Source: Gymnopus androsaceus JB14 (taxonomy: Eukaryota > Basidiomycota > Agaricomycetes > Agaricales > Omphalotaceae). Taken from it: a DNA stretch of 64,000 nucleotides. The notes beneath the pieces are model-generated. The model had not been told where the DNA came from, searched no databases, and was given only the letters and a program-made list of their open reading frames with translations. How positions within the stretch are numbered: the first letter of the stretch is position 1; every line of letters begins with the position of its first letter. Both the position numbers and the translations under genes were made by a program. Positions 22,161 through 32,566 of this stretch are shown piece after piece. The stretch is from assembly GCA_009733575.1 (NCBI GenBank), contig ML769455.1:1-64000 (forward strand). Reading direction: 5' to 3'.

Positions 22161-22374
22161 CGGGTAATCGGTTTCTGTATTCCTCCGCACCCCCAGGTTG
22201 GTAAATTAATTCCTAACCCTCCGTAGAAACTCATCGGACTTGGAATTAATTTTCCGCGAGCCTTTGTGCCCATCATCCGTTATCAGTATATTGTATATTA
22301 CTATTGTAATCTACGCCCAATACATCTAACCCTTGTACTACCTACAGTGAGACCGAGAACAACTTCAGACGAAA
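22161..22374 (+). repeat. Split direct repeat B2
   Basis: 214 bp, right terminus of the element. Its near-identity with B1 suggests recent mobility. Confidence 0.92.
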
Positions 22375-22406
22375 AGCTGTCTATAGCAAAAATTCATAAT
22401 TCATTC

Positions 22407-23081
22407 AGGACCTCGGAAACTCCCCCCAAACGTTGTCCGGAATAGCGTATTTTAGGTCGCGATTTTGGCGATTTTCCTGTCCGATTATAGCGTATTTTAC
22501 GCCAAAATATCAGCTTCCCTGTCCTGATATAGCGTACTTTAGGTCGGCGCGTCTGCGCCGAACCGAAATTTTTGAGGGATTTTTGAGGGATTTTGCGCCC
22601 AAAGAAGCATGCCAAAGCTGAAGAAGTACAACGCTGAAGCGCTAAAGTGCAGCAACAGAAGTAAAGCTTACGAGTAACGAGTAGAAGTCTAATACGTATC
22701 ACACTCATGCACCCGTCGCCAATGTCTTGTACCATCTTGGGAGTGACGCGCTGTCTGGTTCACATAGTAACATGCAGCTGAATGGTCGTTCAGGGAAACG
22801 GTGGCAAGCGTTCTAAAAGCAGGGGGCAAAAAAGGCTCTCAAGGCTTTACCTGCTTTGAAAATTATAATACCTGCCCGAAAAGGATCTCAGGGATGCATT
22901 TAGGTCATTTTTAACGTACGTAGAAGCCTGTAGGAGCGCTCAGGAATTTTTTGAAATTTTTTGGAAATTTTTTGAAATTCACGTGACCGTCCCTGTCCGA
23001 AATAGCGTATTTGAGCTCAAAATCATAGCGTACTTCAGGGCACTTGACCGGACAACGTTTGGGGGGAGTTTCCGAGGTCCT
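22407..23081. mobile_element. MITE, hAT-like, 34-bp perfect TIRs
   Basis: 675-bp non-autonomous DNA element. The left TIR is 22407-22440 and the right TIR 23048-23081; they are perfect inverted copies starting AGGACCTCGGAAACTCCCCC. An 8-bp target duplication ATTCATTC flanks it (22399-22406 and 23082-23089). Subterminal direct repeats of ATAGCGTAYTT occur three times near the left end (22441, 22486, 22528) and twice near the right (23001, 23023). Their placement suggests transposase binding sites. There is no transposase frame. The 8-bp duplication points to hAT, though the terminal bases are not the usual CAG, so superfamily is tentative. Confidence 0.9.
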
Positions 23082-23089
23082 ATTCATTC

Positions 23090-23461
23090 CCGATTCCATG
23101 CACGCACGCACGTGGAGACAGAAATTTTACAAACAACTGCGATAAGTATGAAATCATTACCGTAAGAAAACACATTATACAAGTATAAATATATATATAC
23201 TCTATACCCTCGGAAAGCAGCCAGCCAGAGAAAAAAAAAAGTGTTTGAAATCGAAAATCTACTGCTACTAGTATTCTAAAGTATGTACAGTACCATGCAT
23301 TTGGGGAAGGCTAGAATCCTCCGATAGGGCTGCCGTAACATATACCGTATACTGTATACATGGTGGTCGTTTTGAGGCAAGAAAGTAGAGTAAGAGTAGT
23401 ACATCGTCGACTCGACTCGACTCGCAGGTATCCCAACCCAGCCCAACCCAACCATATCGTC
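23090..23461. other. Intergenic with microsatellites
   Basis: Holds a TA-rich run (23190-23200), a poly-A run (23228-23238) and a short (GACTC)n run (23406-23424). No gene seen; includes the 3' region of the transporter. Confidence 0.5.
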
Positions 23462-24655
23462 CTATTTGCCTCCAGACACCTTGAACAACACCAGGCCGCC
23501 CAATGCAACGCTGTAGCCTAAACTCGAACAATCAGTACATCGTACGTCCAAAAAAAATCACACCATGACCCACCGAAAACCTGTATTGGCGTAACCTGCG
23601 ACCCAAAGATCAAGGTACTCCCCGTAATCAACAAAATATCCTTAAACACCCCCGTCAACGTCAACACCAACCCACTCCCAGCACCGACCAAGAACACCGC
23701 TGCCACATTCAACAAAAACGCCACCGCCGCATTCGAAAACAGGATCAATGGCCCTATCCTTGCCAACTCGTAAAACGGCGCTAGCCCTTCGGTAAACGGT
23801 AAAGCGAAGAGGTTGATGAACGCGCATACGGGGGCGTAATAGTGTAACGAGACAAGAGGGTCCATTTTCAATCCGTGGAGGAGGATTTGGATCATGACGA
23901 GGCGCGCGGCTTCGAAACCTACGGCGGCGGCTTGGATGAGGAAGCCGATGAGATTGAATTTGAGTTCGCCGGAGGAGGCGACGGCGACGCCGGTGGAGAT
24001 CATGAGAACGATGAGGGCGAGTTTGCGGTTTGGTTCGGAGATGCGGAAGGCCCAGGAGACGAGAAGGACGGCGACGGCGTTGAAGGCCTACAAGGTGGGA
24101 TGGGTGGATAGGGGGTAAATCAGTTATGATAGATTACGACAACCGTATGGGACAGATGGAACAGATGGTGGCACGGGGACGTACCTTGAGCATTTGAATG
24201 TAGGAGACGCTGAGGTATAGATACGCCGTGTTGCTCATGATGAGACTCCCGCTGAAAAGGATTCCAATGGGGAGGATGGATTTGAGAAACATGTCTTTGG
24301 TCATGCTAACGTCCTTGACACCGTCTAATAACGGTGTTGTTCGTTGTAGGATTCGGGTTCCAATTGCCTGAAAAACCAGTTAGGATTTCGAACGGTGAAC
24401 GATGTGGATACTGCTACGCACAGCAAAAGTCAAGTGCCAAGTCACAGTAAAGACCGGATACCGAAAGTTGAGCGTATTATAGAGATAGTTGTTGTAAATA
24501 ATGACAGAAGAGCTGAGGACGATCCATATGGGAATGATAAATGCCGCTGTGAGCTTGGGTTTTTGCTTCGGTGTCTGAGCGATGGCTGGAGAGGGGAGCA
24601 TCGAGTTTCGTTCGTCTGAGCCGTCCCTGTCCATATCCAAGTCTTCTAGCTCCAT
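23462..24655 (-). CDS. TPT/SLC35-type drug-metabolite transporter
   Basis: Polytopic Golgi/ER membrane transporter of the triose-phosphate/nucleotide-sugar family. Four exons (24422-24655, 24185-24367, 23574-24087, 23462-23517) join in frame to 328 aa. About ten helices are visible, starting [24 protein letters not shown] and including [14 protein letters not shown] and [16 protein letters not shown], the last being the conserved repeat-end block of the family. The C-terminus ends KVSGGK. The substrate cannot be read from sequence; nucleotide sugars are usual for relatives. The first 35 residues are acidic and cytosolic. A 24-codon upstream frame (24676-24750) precedes the start. Confidence 0.85.
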
Positions 24656-24675
24656 TTCTTCTCTGAGATGGGTGA

Positions 24676-24750
24676 CTATTTGCGTTTTGCAGCCGCTGTT
24701 ATCTCTTCAAGCTGAGCAGCGTCCTTTTCATCTTTGGGCGATAAGGACAT
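24676..24750 (-). promoter_or_regulatory. Upstream ORF, 24 codons
   Basis: ATG at 24750 opens a 24-codon frame (MSLSPKDEKDAAQ...) ending TAG at 24676, 20 nt before the transporter start. If it is transcribed it would be a uORF that dampens translation. Alternatively it is the true N-terminus joined by an unusual splice; no good donor is visible. Confidence 0.4.
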
Positions 24751-25338
24751 GGTGAAAAGTAGAGCGAGAGTTGAAATCTAAGGCTGTGATTCAACAAAGT
24801 CCGAGTCAAACTTTAGTTTGACGTTTGGAATGAGGCGAGGCAGGCACTTACAGTGACGAGAGTTGATTGATACACAACACAGAAAGGGGAAGAAGAATGG
24901 CCGAGAAAAAACCGCCAACTGCGACTGGGAGCAGAAGAAAGGTAGGATGGATTGATTGCGGAACGGGAGAACAGGATAAATTAACCCGGCGTGCGGACGC
25001 CGCATCACACAACGCCAACGCAAAGTTCATACATAAGCTTATATCCATTTGTATAATGACTTGGAATCTACATGCATACGCGAAGAACTTCTTCCAGCCA
25101 TCTACCCAGTAACCCAAGGAATGAAATCACATTTTAATGCCGGAGCATTTCCTCCAACAACTTCAAGCCGTGCTCAGGGCTCAGCTCCAGCCAATCCTTC
25201 GTGCCAAATGCGCAGACTGAGAGTAGTTAGTCCCATCGAGTAACTGTAACGCTTGCGTATCGTACGACGTATAGCGGATGTCGATGACGGATGGCGTACG
25301 CCGTACGCAGCCATTGGCTCTTTTCTTTTAGATAGCTT
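24751..25338. other. Intergenic, no gene recognised
   Basis: Promoter side of the transporter and 3' side of LSM8. Open frames here are antisense to each other and lack splice support. Confidence 0.4.
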
Positions 25339-25787
25339 CTAATACCGAATCGGCAGTATCGGTTCAGCACGTATCGAAGCGAGGTCCACAGCCTGATCCA
25401 CTGTTTCGTCTAGTTCGCCGATGAGGATGCTGGAAGGGAACGAGTTAGTACAAGCAGATCTAGACGACTAAATGAACCACGCACATCATATCCCCTTTAA
25501 CAAGATACAACCCCAACGGAATCTCCTCGACGCCTTCTTCCATGCTATACACTCTTTCTTTTGAATCTGACAAGACTACGTTGGATTTTTGGTCAAAGCC
25601 TGCCATTACACCCTGGGTGAGATCGTCAGAGGTGGGTTGCAGCTTGATGAATTTTGAGAAACACATACAACAATCGCTCGTCCATCTTGTAAAATCACCA
25701 GGACGCGCCCTACATGAACGATATAAGAACCCGAGAAGAAAAAGACTGAGCTTGCTCACTATCGACGTAGCCTTGCAGGCTTGACAT
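25339..25787 (-). CDS. LSM8: U6 snRNA-associated Sm-like protein LSm8
   Basis: Nuclear-specific subunit of the LSm2-8 ring that binds the 3' oligo-U of U6 snRNA and stabilises it for splicing. Four exons (25760-25787, 25669-25709, 25485-25612, 25339-25429) join in frame to 95 aa, the normal length. The Sm1 motif is in VLVILQDGRAIVGVMAGFDQ and NVVLSDSKERVY, and Sm2 is around LGLYLVKGD. The tail ELDETVDQAVDL with a final PIRY is diagnostic of LSm8 rather than LSm1. Its start is 54 bp from the divergent reductase start at 25842, so the two share one promoter. Confidence 0.96.
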
Positions 25788-25841
25788 GGAATGATGGAGG
25801 CAAGAGGAAAGCTGGTCACGCGCAACGCTCAGGCTCTCATC

Positions 25842-26983
25842 ATGAAAGTCATCATCACCGGCGCCTCAGGCGTCCTCGGCTCAGCCATTCACCATGCTTT
25901 CACCAATAATACAAACCAAATCCACACCGTCCTCGCACTCTCACACACTCGCACCACCACAGGCCTACTCCAACTCGACTTGACGCACAAAGACCAAGTC
26001 GAAAAGGTATTTGCCGAGTTTAAACCAGATTGGGTGATACACTGCGCTGCTGAGAGACGGCCGGATGTTGCTGAGAAGGATCCTGAAGGAACACAAAAGG
26101 TGATTCAGATTACGGTCGGTCGGTCGATCGCTGGCGCTGAACGCTGATCGTGACCAGCTCAACGTCAACGTCCCAGCGCACCTCGCAGCCTTGGCCAAAT
26201 CTTTCAAATATACTCTAGTCTATATCTCGACAGGTACGCATCCTATGCCCTCCCACCTTATCCTAATCCCTAATCACCTCGGCCCTCACAAGAGTACGTC
26301 TTCGACGGAACCTCCCCACCATATACACCCTCCGCAAAAACAAACCCTCTCCAGCTATACGGTCGAACCAAACGAGACGGTGAAGAGGCCGTGCTCGCAG
26401 TGGATGGAGCAAAGGTGGTTGTTTTGAGGGTGCCCGTATTGTGAGTCCCCGAGTCGGGCCCATCCTTCCTTCTTTTCAAGGTAGAGATCTAACTGACTGC
26501 CCTGTAGATACGGCCCCGCACCTAAAAACTCTGACAGCGCCGTGAACATCCTCCTCGACATCGTCCAAGATCAATCAGGTAAACAATACAAGATGGATCA
26601 TTACGCGACCAAGTATCCGACGAATGTCGTGGATATTGCTGGGTTTCTGGCTAGGCTTGCAGGTACGGTCTAACTGAGTCCGAGTCTCATACCCCTCAAC
26701 CCCCATAGAATCCAAACCCCCCATCCCCATCCCTCCAATCCTCCACTACTCCGCCGCAGAACCATTCACCAAATACGAAATGTGTCTTGTTTTCGCAAAA
26801 ATCCTGGGTCTTCCGCATACGCATATCGTTCCCCAGTCCGAGCCCGAGTCTGACGCCGGTGCCACGACGCGTCCCCGAGATTGTCAGCTATACACCAAGG
26901 AGACTGAGGATCTGGGTGTCGAGGGTGGGTTGGGGCTTTCGTTGTTTGAGGAGTGGTGGATTGAGTATTTGGGTGTGACGTAG
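25842..26983 (+). CDS. RmlD/MAT2B-like NAD(P)-binding protein
   Basis: Extended short-chain dehydrogenase fold related to the regulatory beta subunit of methionine adenosyltransferase 2 and to dTDP-4-dehydrorhamnose reductase. Five exons (25842-26099, 26158-26233, 26293-26440, 26508-26662, 26709-26983) give 303 aa. The Rossmann motif GASGVLG is at the N-terminus, CAAERRPD follows, the active-site-like YGRTK is at about 140, and STEYVFDG replaces the usual STDYVFDG at a splice junction. An upstream in-frame ATG at 25791 would add 17 residues; 25842 is preferred because it starts the fold directly. A catalytic versus MAT-regulatory role cannot be separated by sequence. Confidence 0.88.
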
Positions 26984-27369
26984 GAGTCGCGGTGGGTTTT
27001 TCGACTTTGCTTGGTGATACTGTGATACTGACTGGATTGAAGCTCGAAAGATCCCGTCGATCGCGAATGCCCTCCGGGTAATGTATAACAATGTATTCTG
27101 TCAACGTCGGACTGAAGACTTCTTTTCTCTATATGTCTGTCTGAATCCATGTCTGATAGTTGTTGTAAAATAGTCATTCGTTTGTTTCGATACAGTAGCA
27201 TAAATGTCAAAATGATACATGTACAAAAACTTCTCGTCAAATCCTGTGTTCTTATTCCTGCTCTCATGTTTCGGTTTTTTCCCTAATCTCCCTTGTTGTA
27301 CCTCTGCTGTCAACGCTCATGCCCAACGATGGGCCTCCTGATCCAACTACTCAAGACTCGCCACAGCCC
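26984..27369. other. Intergenic between convergent genes
   Basis: 3' regions of the reductase and of the small minus-strand gene. No further gene seen. Confidence 0.5.
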
Positions 27370-27783
27370 TCAAGTACTCTTATCCAAAGTATCCCCGAGG
27401 CTTTGCCCCATTACATCTCCTCCCCTGGGTTTAGATCCAGACTTGGGATTGGACTTGGAGTTCTATAGACAACGGATCATCAGCAACCTGGATCGAAAGG
27501 AACAAGCTCCAGACGGTGAGACGTACAGAATTCTCCACCTCGGTGGGTTCGAAATATTCTGTATGAGAGCAATTCGTCCGCGTCAGTGACTATACTATAC
27601 AGTACAGTACTACAACAAGATGGTACTGTACTTACGTTTCCGCTGCTCCCCATCCGGCACCGCTTCCACTTTTTCCCCCTTCTGCGCGCTCTCGACGGAG
27701 GATGCGCCCATAGGCTTGTCCTCGCCTGTGGCTTCCAGTGGAGGAGACTGGGTTCCGGATACGCCTGTTACCATTGATGACAT
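27370..27783 (-). CDS. Small protein of unknown function, three exons
   Basis: Exons 27636-27783, 27527-27558 and 27370-27462 have good signals (GTAAGT and GTACGT donors; TACAG and CTATAG acceptors) and join in frame to 90 aa. The product is hydrophilic and disordered: MSSMVTGVSGTQSPPLEATG, then a charged QRKQYFEPTEVENS segment and a Ser/Lys/Gly-rich tail. It has no signal peptide or membrane segment, and I do not recognise a family. The consistent phases across two introns are the main support that this is a gene. A competing 98-codon plus-strand frame overlaps it and lacks comparable support. Confidence 0.5.
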
Positions 27784-28308
27784 GTTTACTCGGTGGATGG
27801 TAGTGGATGAAGTTGGTGGTGGATGGAGTTGAAAACGCGATTGGCGATTGGTTTTGCGCCCCAGTTTGACGTCATTCCAATCTCACAGGTATGTCGTCAC
27901 CTGCGCGTCGCGTCAATTTCCAGCCCCGAGTCCCGGATGCGGACTCGGAGAAGAGTCGGAATATTATCTCTCGATTACCAGGTACACTGCTGCACGGTTC
28001 CCCACGAAATTATCCGTATTTTTAATATGAAGAATATCTCATCAAACTCGACTTTTTTTTCAGGAGTGAGCAGGCACCGATTGTTGATAAATTCTCATAC
28101 TCTGGCCTCCGCGAAATTTTTAAGAAAATATGCGAATTTCTTCAGTGTGATGCGACATATCTCTCCGCACACAGAGCATGTTCCGGCCTCTCCCCTGTCC
28201 CTCCTGCTCATCCCGTTCATTTCCGATTGTACAATTGGCCCATAAAAACGGTTCGAAAATGTCTATAATTGCTATATAGAATGTACTATTACAATACAAT
28301 CAGCCACA
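27784..28308. other. Intergenic, no gene recognised
   Basis: Promoter side of the small minus-strand gene. Nothing else can be supported. Confidence 0.4.
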
Positions 28309-28960
28309 CTAATTATTAGAACCCGTAAATTCTTGCTAAACATTCAATAATGACAAAATCAGCAGTCAGTTGATGAAAATGGGATGGCGAACATACCGGG
28401 ACAGGATGTAAAAGGCTCCTCAATCTTGCAGGAGGGCTACTTGCAGACCGTTGAGGCCACTGAGGCACACCACCTTGACCACCTGCCGAAATACATATAA
28501 GAATTAGCGAGACAATGTGATGAGTGGTGTCAAAATACAGACCGTTTGTGTTTTGCGAATCCGGCTGAGGGGAGTTGACCGCATACCGGCTAATGGTGAA
28601 CCTGTCGCTGGGTTATTTGACTGCAGGCTGGTGAACAGTGTACCTGTAAGAACAGAATGATCAATTTATTGCGCTGCGTTACTGTCAGAATGGGTAAACG
28701 TACTATTGAGAGAAACATTCAAACATTGAGCCAAGAGCGTATCCTGTGACATTGAAGTTCATTTCAGTACATCGCAGGTGTTCATTGATCAACGCACCGT
28801 TTCCCAACATCAAAAGAAAAAGGTCCTCAAGGAACTGCTGGCTGCCTACATTATCGTTGACCCAATGCTAAGTAGAATGAATGTACAAGTAAAGAGGGAC
28901 ATACTATTCATTTGCCTCTATACTGGCCAAGGTGCTCGAGCGAGGAGGAACAAGGTCAAA
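28309..28960 (-). pseudogene. Degenerate multi-exon gene of unknown function
   Basis: On the minus strand, fungal-type introns separate coding-like segments that read, in order, HWVNDNVGSQQFLEDLFLLMLGN, DTLLAQCLNVSLN, TLFTSLQSNNPATGSPLAG, GGQGGVPQWPQRSASSPPAR...LLHPVP and QEFTGSNN before a stop at 28309. Donors GTACGT and GTATGC/GTATGT and acceptors TTACAG, GGCAG and TTTAG are well formed. The junction between LMLGN and DTLLAQ is off by one base, and the N-terminal exon is not resolved. It is either a decayed gene or another error-affected gene. No family recognised. Confidence 0.4.
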
Positions 28961-30593
28961 TCCTTGTCATGTTGCTGGCATCGTAACAGCATTTCTTGGT
29001 GGGAGTAAGGAGCTGAGAAGGTTCGTATTGTCATCTGACTCCCTGCGCGTTTTTGTTTTTATTTTATGGTCAAATATTTCGCGAATTACACTGAATTATT
29101 TCGCAGATTGTGGCTCCTAAGATTTTATCCGAACTGTTTTAAAAATTCTTCAAATTATGAGATTATGTCAGGAAATGGGCAAGTAATTTTTCGAACTCGA
29201 GACTTCTGCGAAAATTCGGGTACAATATGAGAAATTATTCAAATCCGGCCTTTGCAAACTTTTCCAAAGTCATCTTCTCGAAAATTGTGAAACTTCGGTG
29301 CAGCAGTGTAGTCAGTCTACTTTCATCTTGCGCGTTTTCAAGGTATCTTTATTTTTTGCGATACTATTTTTCTTCAAAAACGAATTTCAAATAAAATAAT
29401 TGGCTCTAGCAGCAAAGTGCACCTTCCTGCCTCAAGCTGACGACGAGATCCTTGGATAACAAGTTCTTTGTGTATGATTATTTCACTGGTATGGAAGCTT
29501 CTCGCATGAAGTGAGCTCATTTATTATATGCCAGAGCCAAACTCATATATAGAGTCACAATACCGCAATCTTTTACTGAAGGTCACGCAGGCCCCTCGGA
29601 TCGGCGCACTGTGCACTGTTTGAATATCGATACTCACTTTCTTCGGCTATCTCGCAGTATAGCTAAGCTCAAAAGTCCTGCATCAGAACCAAATCAATGT
29701 TTGTACCGATTACCTACATCTGACCCAAACGTCTTGACCAAGGTAATATATCAGACCTCCTCCATGCCCTAGTTCTTCGCTTCACGGTGATTCAAGCATA
29801 TTCTGAACAGCACATTAGTTCGCACAAGGTATTTACATCAAACCAGTAGCTCTTTTATCGACAATAGTGATATCGACCTTCCAGGCCCATCTGCAGCAGG
29901 CGAATAAAGACTCCACTGTATGAAGAAATCAAAATACAATTCCCTCAACCCGCTTCAGAAGCTTGGAGTGGAGTCTCTTTTTTTGTCTTCGCCCTCGCTA
30001 CATCGACTCGATTGGCTCAAGATGCAGAGTTTGCCTTGAGGGGCCGAAACGCACTGCTGGTAGCTTCGCGCAAAGGCACACAAACTGCGACTCAACATCG
30101 AATCTCAAGAAATTCGAAAAACTGAGGAGGAACGTCGACATACGGTACTAAATTTCTGATGACACCAAGCTGCTTGGGGCTTCAGTGAGTCTCGTGAGTC
30201 TTTCCTCACCTACCGCTTCCCTAGTGCTCTTACGATAATGACATTGAAGTCTACGTTCAAACAAGAAACATACATCAACCCTCGACGTGTAGTTTTCAGC
30301 CTGAACGGAGCGACACCGAAGATGTCGTAGATTTCTACCAGATTTTGGTTCATTCATCGTTGGTCCCAAGCTCCTGCTAGAAACAAAAATCTAAATAAAA
30401 TCCTTATTGTGATTTGTGGACATCTAATGCCTAATGGTGGTATCTATGTATTACATGCGTTGTTGTAAGTATCGATGCTATGGGTCGGTCATGAGTAAAG
30501 CAGTCAAACGTGCAAGTAATGCCATGTATATCAAAACAGAACAGAACGAAAGAGGGCGTGAATCATCATCAAAATTATAACATCTATCACCTT
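28961..30593. other. Gene-poor region
   Basis: Short open frames only. A Ser/Arg-rich plus-strand frame near 29963-30151 and a minus-strand frame at 30148-30369 have no splice or family support. Probably decayed repeat DNA. Confidence 0.4.
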
Positions 30594-32464
30594 TCATTGA
30601 GGACCATAAGTAGGAAATCTCCTCGCAAGACCTCTCACGGGCATTCTACTCCCCGAATCAGCACTAGGGACAGAAGGGGGTGCACTAGCCTTACGGCCAA
30701 AGCGTGCAATTCCCGAAGGAGCCTGAAGCTTCGATGGAGGGGGCGGAATACCAGTACCACTGGCACCACCTGGTCGAGGGATCGCTGCAAGACTCTTGAC
30801 TCCGTTGTTATTCAGAGTCGTCATCGGAGTCGAGGCCGATGAAGGCAGAGGGACTTTAGGTCTCCCCGGGGCGGTGGTACTAGCAGCAGTAGCAGGTTTA
30901 CCGGTGCTAGACTTGGCAATGGCTGTATCAGAGACAAGTACTCTCCGGGGACCGTTGGACCCGATTTTGGGCAGAGGTCTGGCTTTGGCAGTGGATTCTG
31001 CAACAGCAGCGGCAACTGGCACTGCCACTGCGCGAGTGGGTCCATCAGGTCGGCACGATGTTTTCGTCGAGTATGATTTTGCCGAGGATGGCTCACGATC
31101 ACTGGAAAGAGGAGGAGAAGGCTTCCTCTTGGGAGCGCTGTTGGCGGTGGTAGTAGCAGAGGAAGCTCTCTCGTCAAGTTCGTAACGTTTGGTTCGCTTG
31201 ACCACCCGCAGAGCAGGGACTGTAGACACTGATGTACGATGGAGAGCGGGAGTAACCATGGAAGTTGGTTGGTTGATGAGTGGTCCAAAGACCAAGGCTG
31301 AAGATTCGAGAGATGGCTCGCTTTCGGAGGAAAGCGCTATAATTAATTACATATAAGGATGATGATAAAAGCCACATTATGCAAAGTAACATACAGAGAT
31401 CCTCGAACTTGGCTATGACAGAATCGCGATGTTCTTGCTGTACATCTTCCGGGGTAGGAGTAGCTGTTGACAGACAATATCAGTCAACTAGAAATAGATC
31501 CAAGACCCTCACATACCATCATCAGAGATGGTAGGAGATTTGCCGAGAGCTGAACATCGTTTTGAGTAACCGTGTCAGACAATAAACCTAGCAACTTACT
31601 GTCATCCCGAGAGCTCTCCGCGCCCCCGTCTTCATCCTCATCCAAGGCGTTGAGAAACATGCCCCCTTCCGCATCAAAGAACGATATGCGATCGTTGAGC
31701 AGGTCGAAACTCGTCTCTGACTGAAGCTGGAGATTAAACGACGAGTGAAGATCGAGGGAAAGCCGGTTGTTCGACGAAGAGGTGACGGGCAAAGGCGGTG
31801 CGAGTAGAGAAGGAGAGTTAGAAGTAACTTCATCCCGTTCCCGTTGGGATGAGGTTGAAGCCTGCAAACTGAAAGGTGCAGGTGTAGCCATAAGACTAGA
31901 CTCAACTGTGATTCGCGGAGCAGCTCGCTCAACATGACCGAAATTCTTGCCTGCTAGATTGACAGACTCGACGAGACTAGTCAAGAAAGAGACGGAATCA
32001 GGTTTAGTAGAGCGGAGTTGAGTTGGAGAGTCGTGAAATTTCCTCTGCCTTTGCAGAGGGGAGGGGGAGTGCTTTGGAAGAGGCTCTGGGACTGGGGTAA
32101 TCTCGGCTAGAGGCGTACGCATAGCACTAGCATTCTGACCGGAGCGCTTGGGTGTCTCCAACGAAAAAAGGGCATTCTCGCTCCCGCCGTTCTCGTCATT
32201 CTCGTCATTCTCTTCTTCCTCTACTGTTTCCACAATGGTAACGTCTCCAATGTCGACCAGACGCTTGGTGAGCGCTGCTGGCTGAGCATAGTCACGTTTG
32301 TAGGTGCGACTGAAAAACGCTGTCATGCTGAGCTCGTTGAGTTCTGGCGCTTTATTCTCCTTTTCTGGGTCGAATTCTTCCCCAGAGTCGGAGACATATT
32401 CTGGCTCAGACTCTGAGAGAAGCGGGTCGAACTGGGCAAGAATACTGGGGCGAGGGCGGTTCAT
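30594..32464 (-). CDS. Disordered protein with KEN box and D-box-like motif
   Basis: Four exons (31600-32464, 31517-31549, 31395-31463, 30594-31336) join in frame to 569 aa with no frame breaks. The protein is almost wholly low-complexity. A KEN box lies at 35-37 (DPEKENKAP) in an acidic context. A D-box-like RTPLAEI is at 116-122, and several Ser/Thr-Pro sites (ETPKR, KHSPSP, HDSPT) could be CDK targets. The C-terminal third is basic and Pro/Ser-rich. These features are typical of APC/C-regulated cell-cycle proteins; homology to a named one such as securin is not demonstrated. It diverges from SLD2 with 102 bp between starts. The start at 32464 was chosen because the upstream 32578 start would cross into that interval and add a non-conserved-looking leader. 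Confidence 0.75.
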
Positions 32465-32566
32465 GGTGGTAGAACGGAATTTGGGAACAATGAGAAAAGT
32501 AAAAGCAGTAGTCTGAGTAAGTCGCGTGATCGTGTTGCTCACACCAACCCTTGCTTCCCATTCCTC

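Larger units (their letters stand above)
16164..22374 (+). mobile_element. Ngaro/PAT-type tyrosine-recombinase retrotransposon
   Basis: A 6.2-kb element encoding Gag, reverse transcriptase-RNase H and a tyrosine recombinase, with split direct repeats in the order A1, coding region, B1, A2, B2. That arrangement defines Ngaro/PAT elements and differs from the inverted repeats of DIRS1. Both ends can be placed to within 1-3 A residues because copy 1 of the flanking repeat has the empty site CATGTCAA|AGCTGTC at 11697-11711. There is no target-site duplication, as expected when integration uses a recombinase rather than a DDE integrase. The B1/A2 junction (AAA|GTTC) has the same A-rich crossover as the outer ends. 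The RT frame carries one break, so this copy may be inactive unless the break is a sequencing error. Confidence 0.92.

Noticed and set aside
23875..24118. Acidic plus-strand ORFs (Glu/Asp/Gly-rich)
   Set aside because: They are antisense to the transporter's main exon, whose helices and splice junctions are well supported.
30510..31185. Plus-strand ORFs over the KEN-box gene
   Set aside because: Shadow frames of the low-complexity C-terminal exon on the minus strand, which has intact splice phases.
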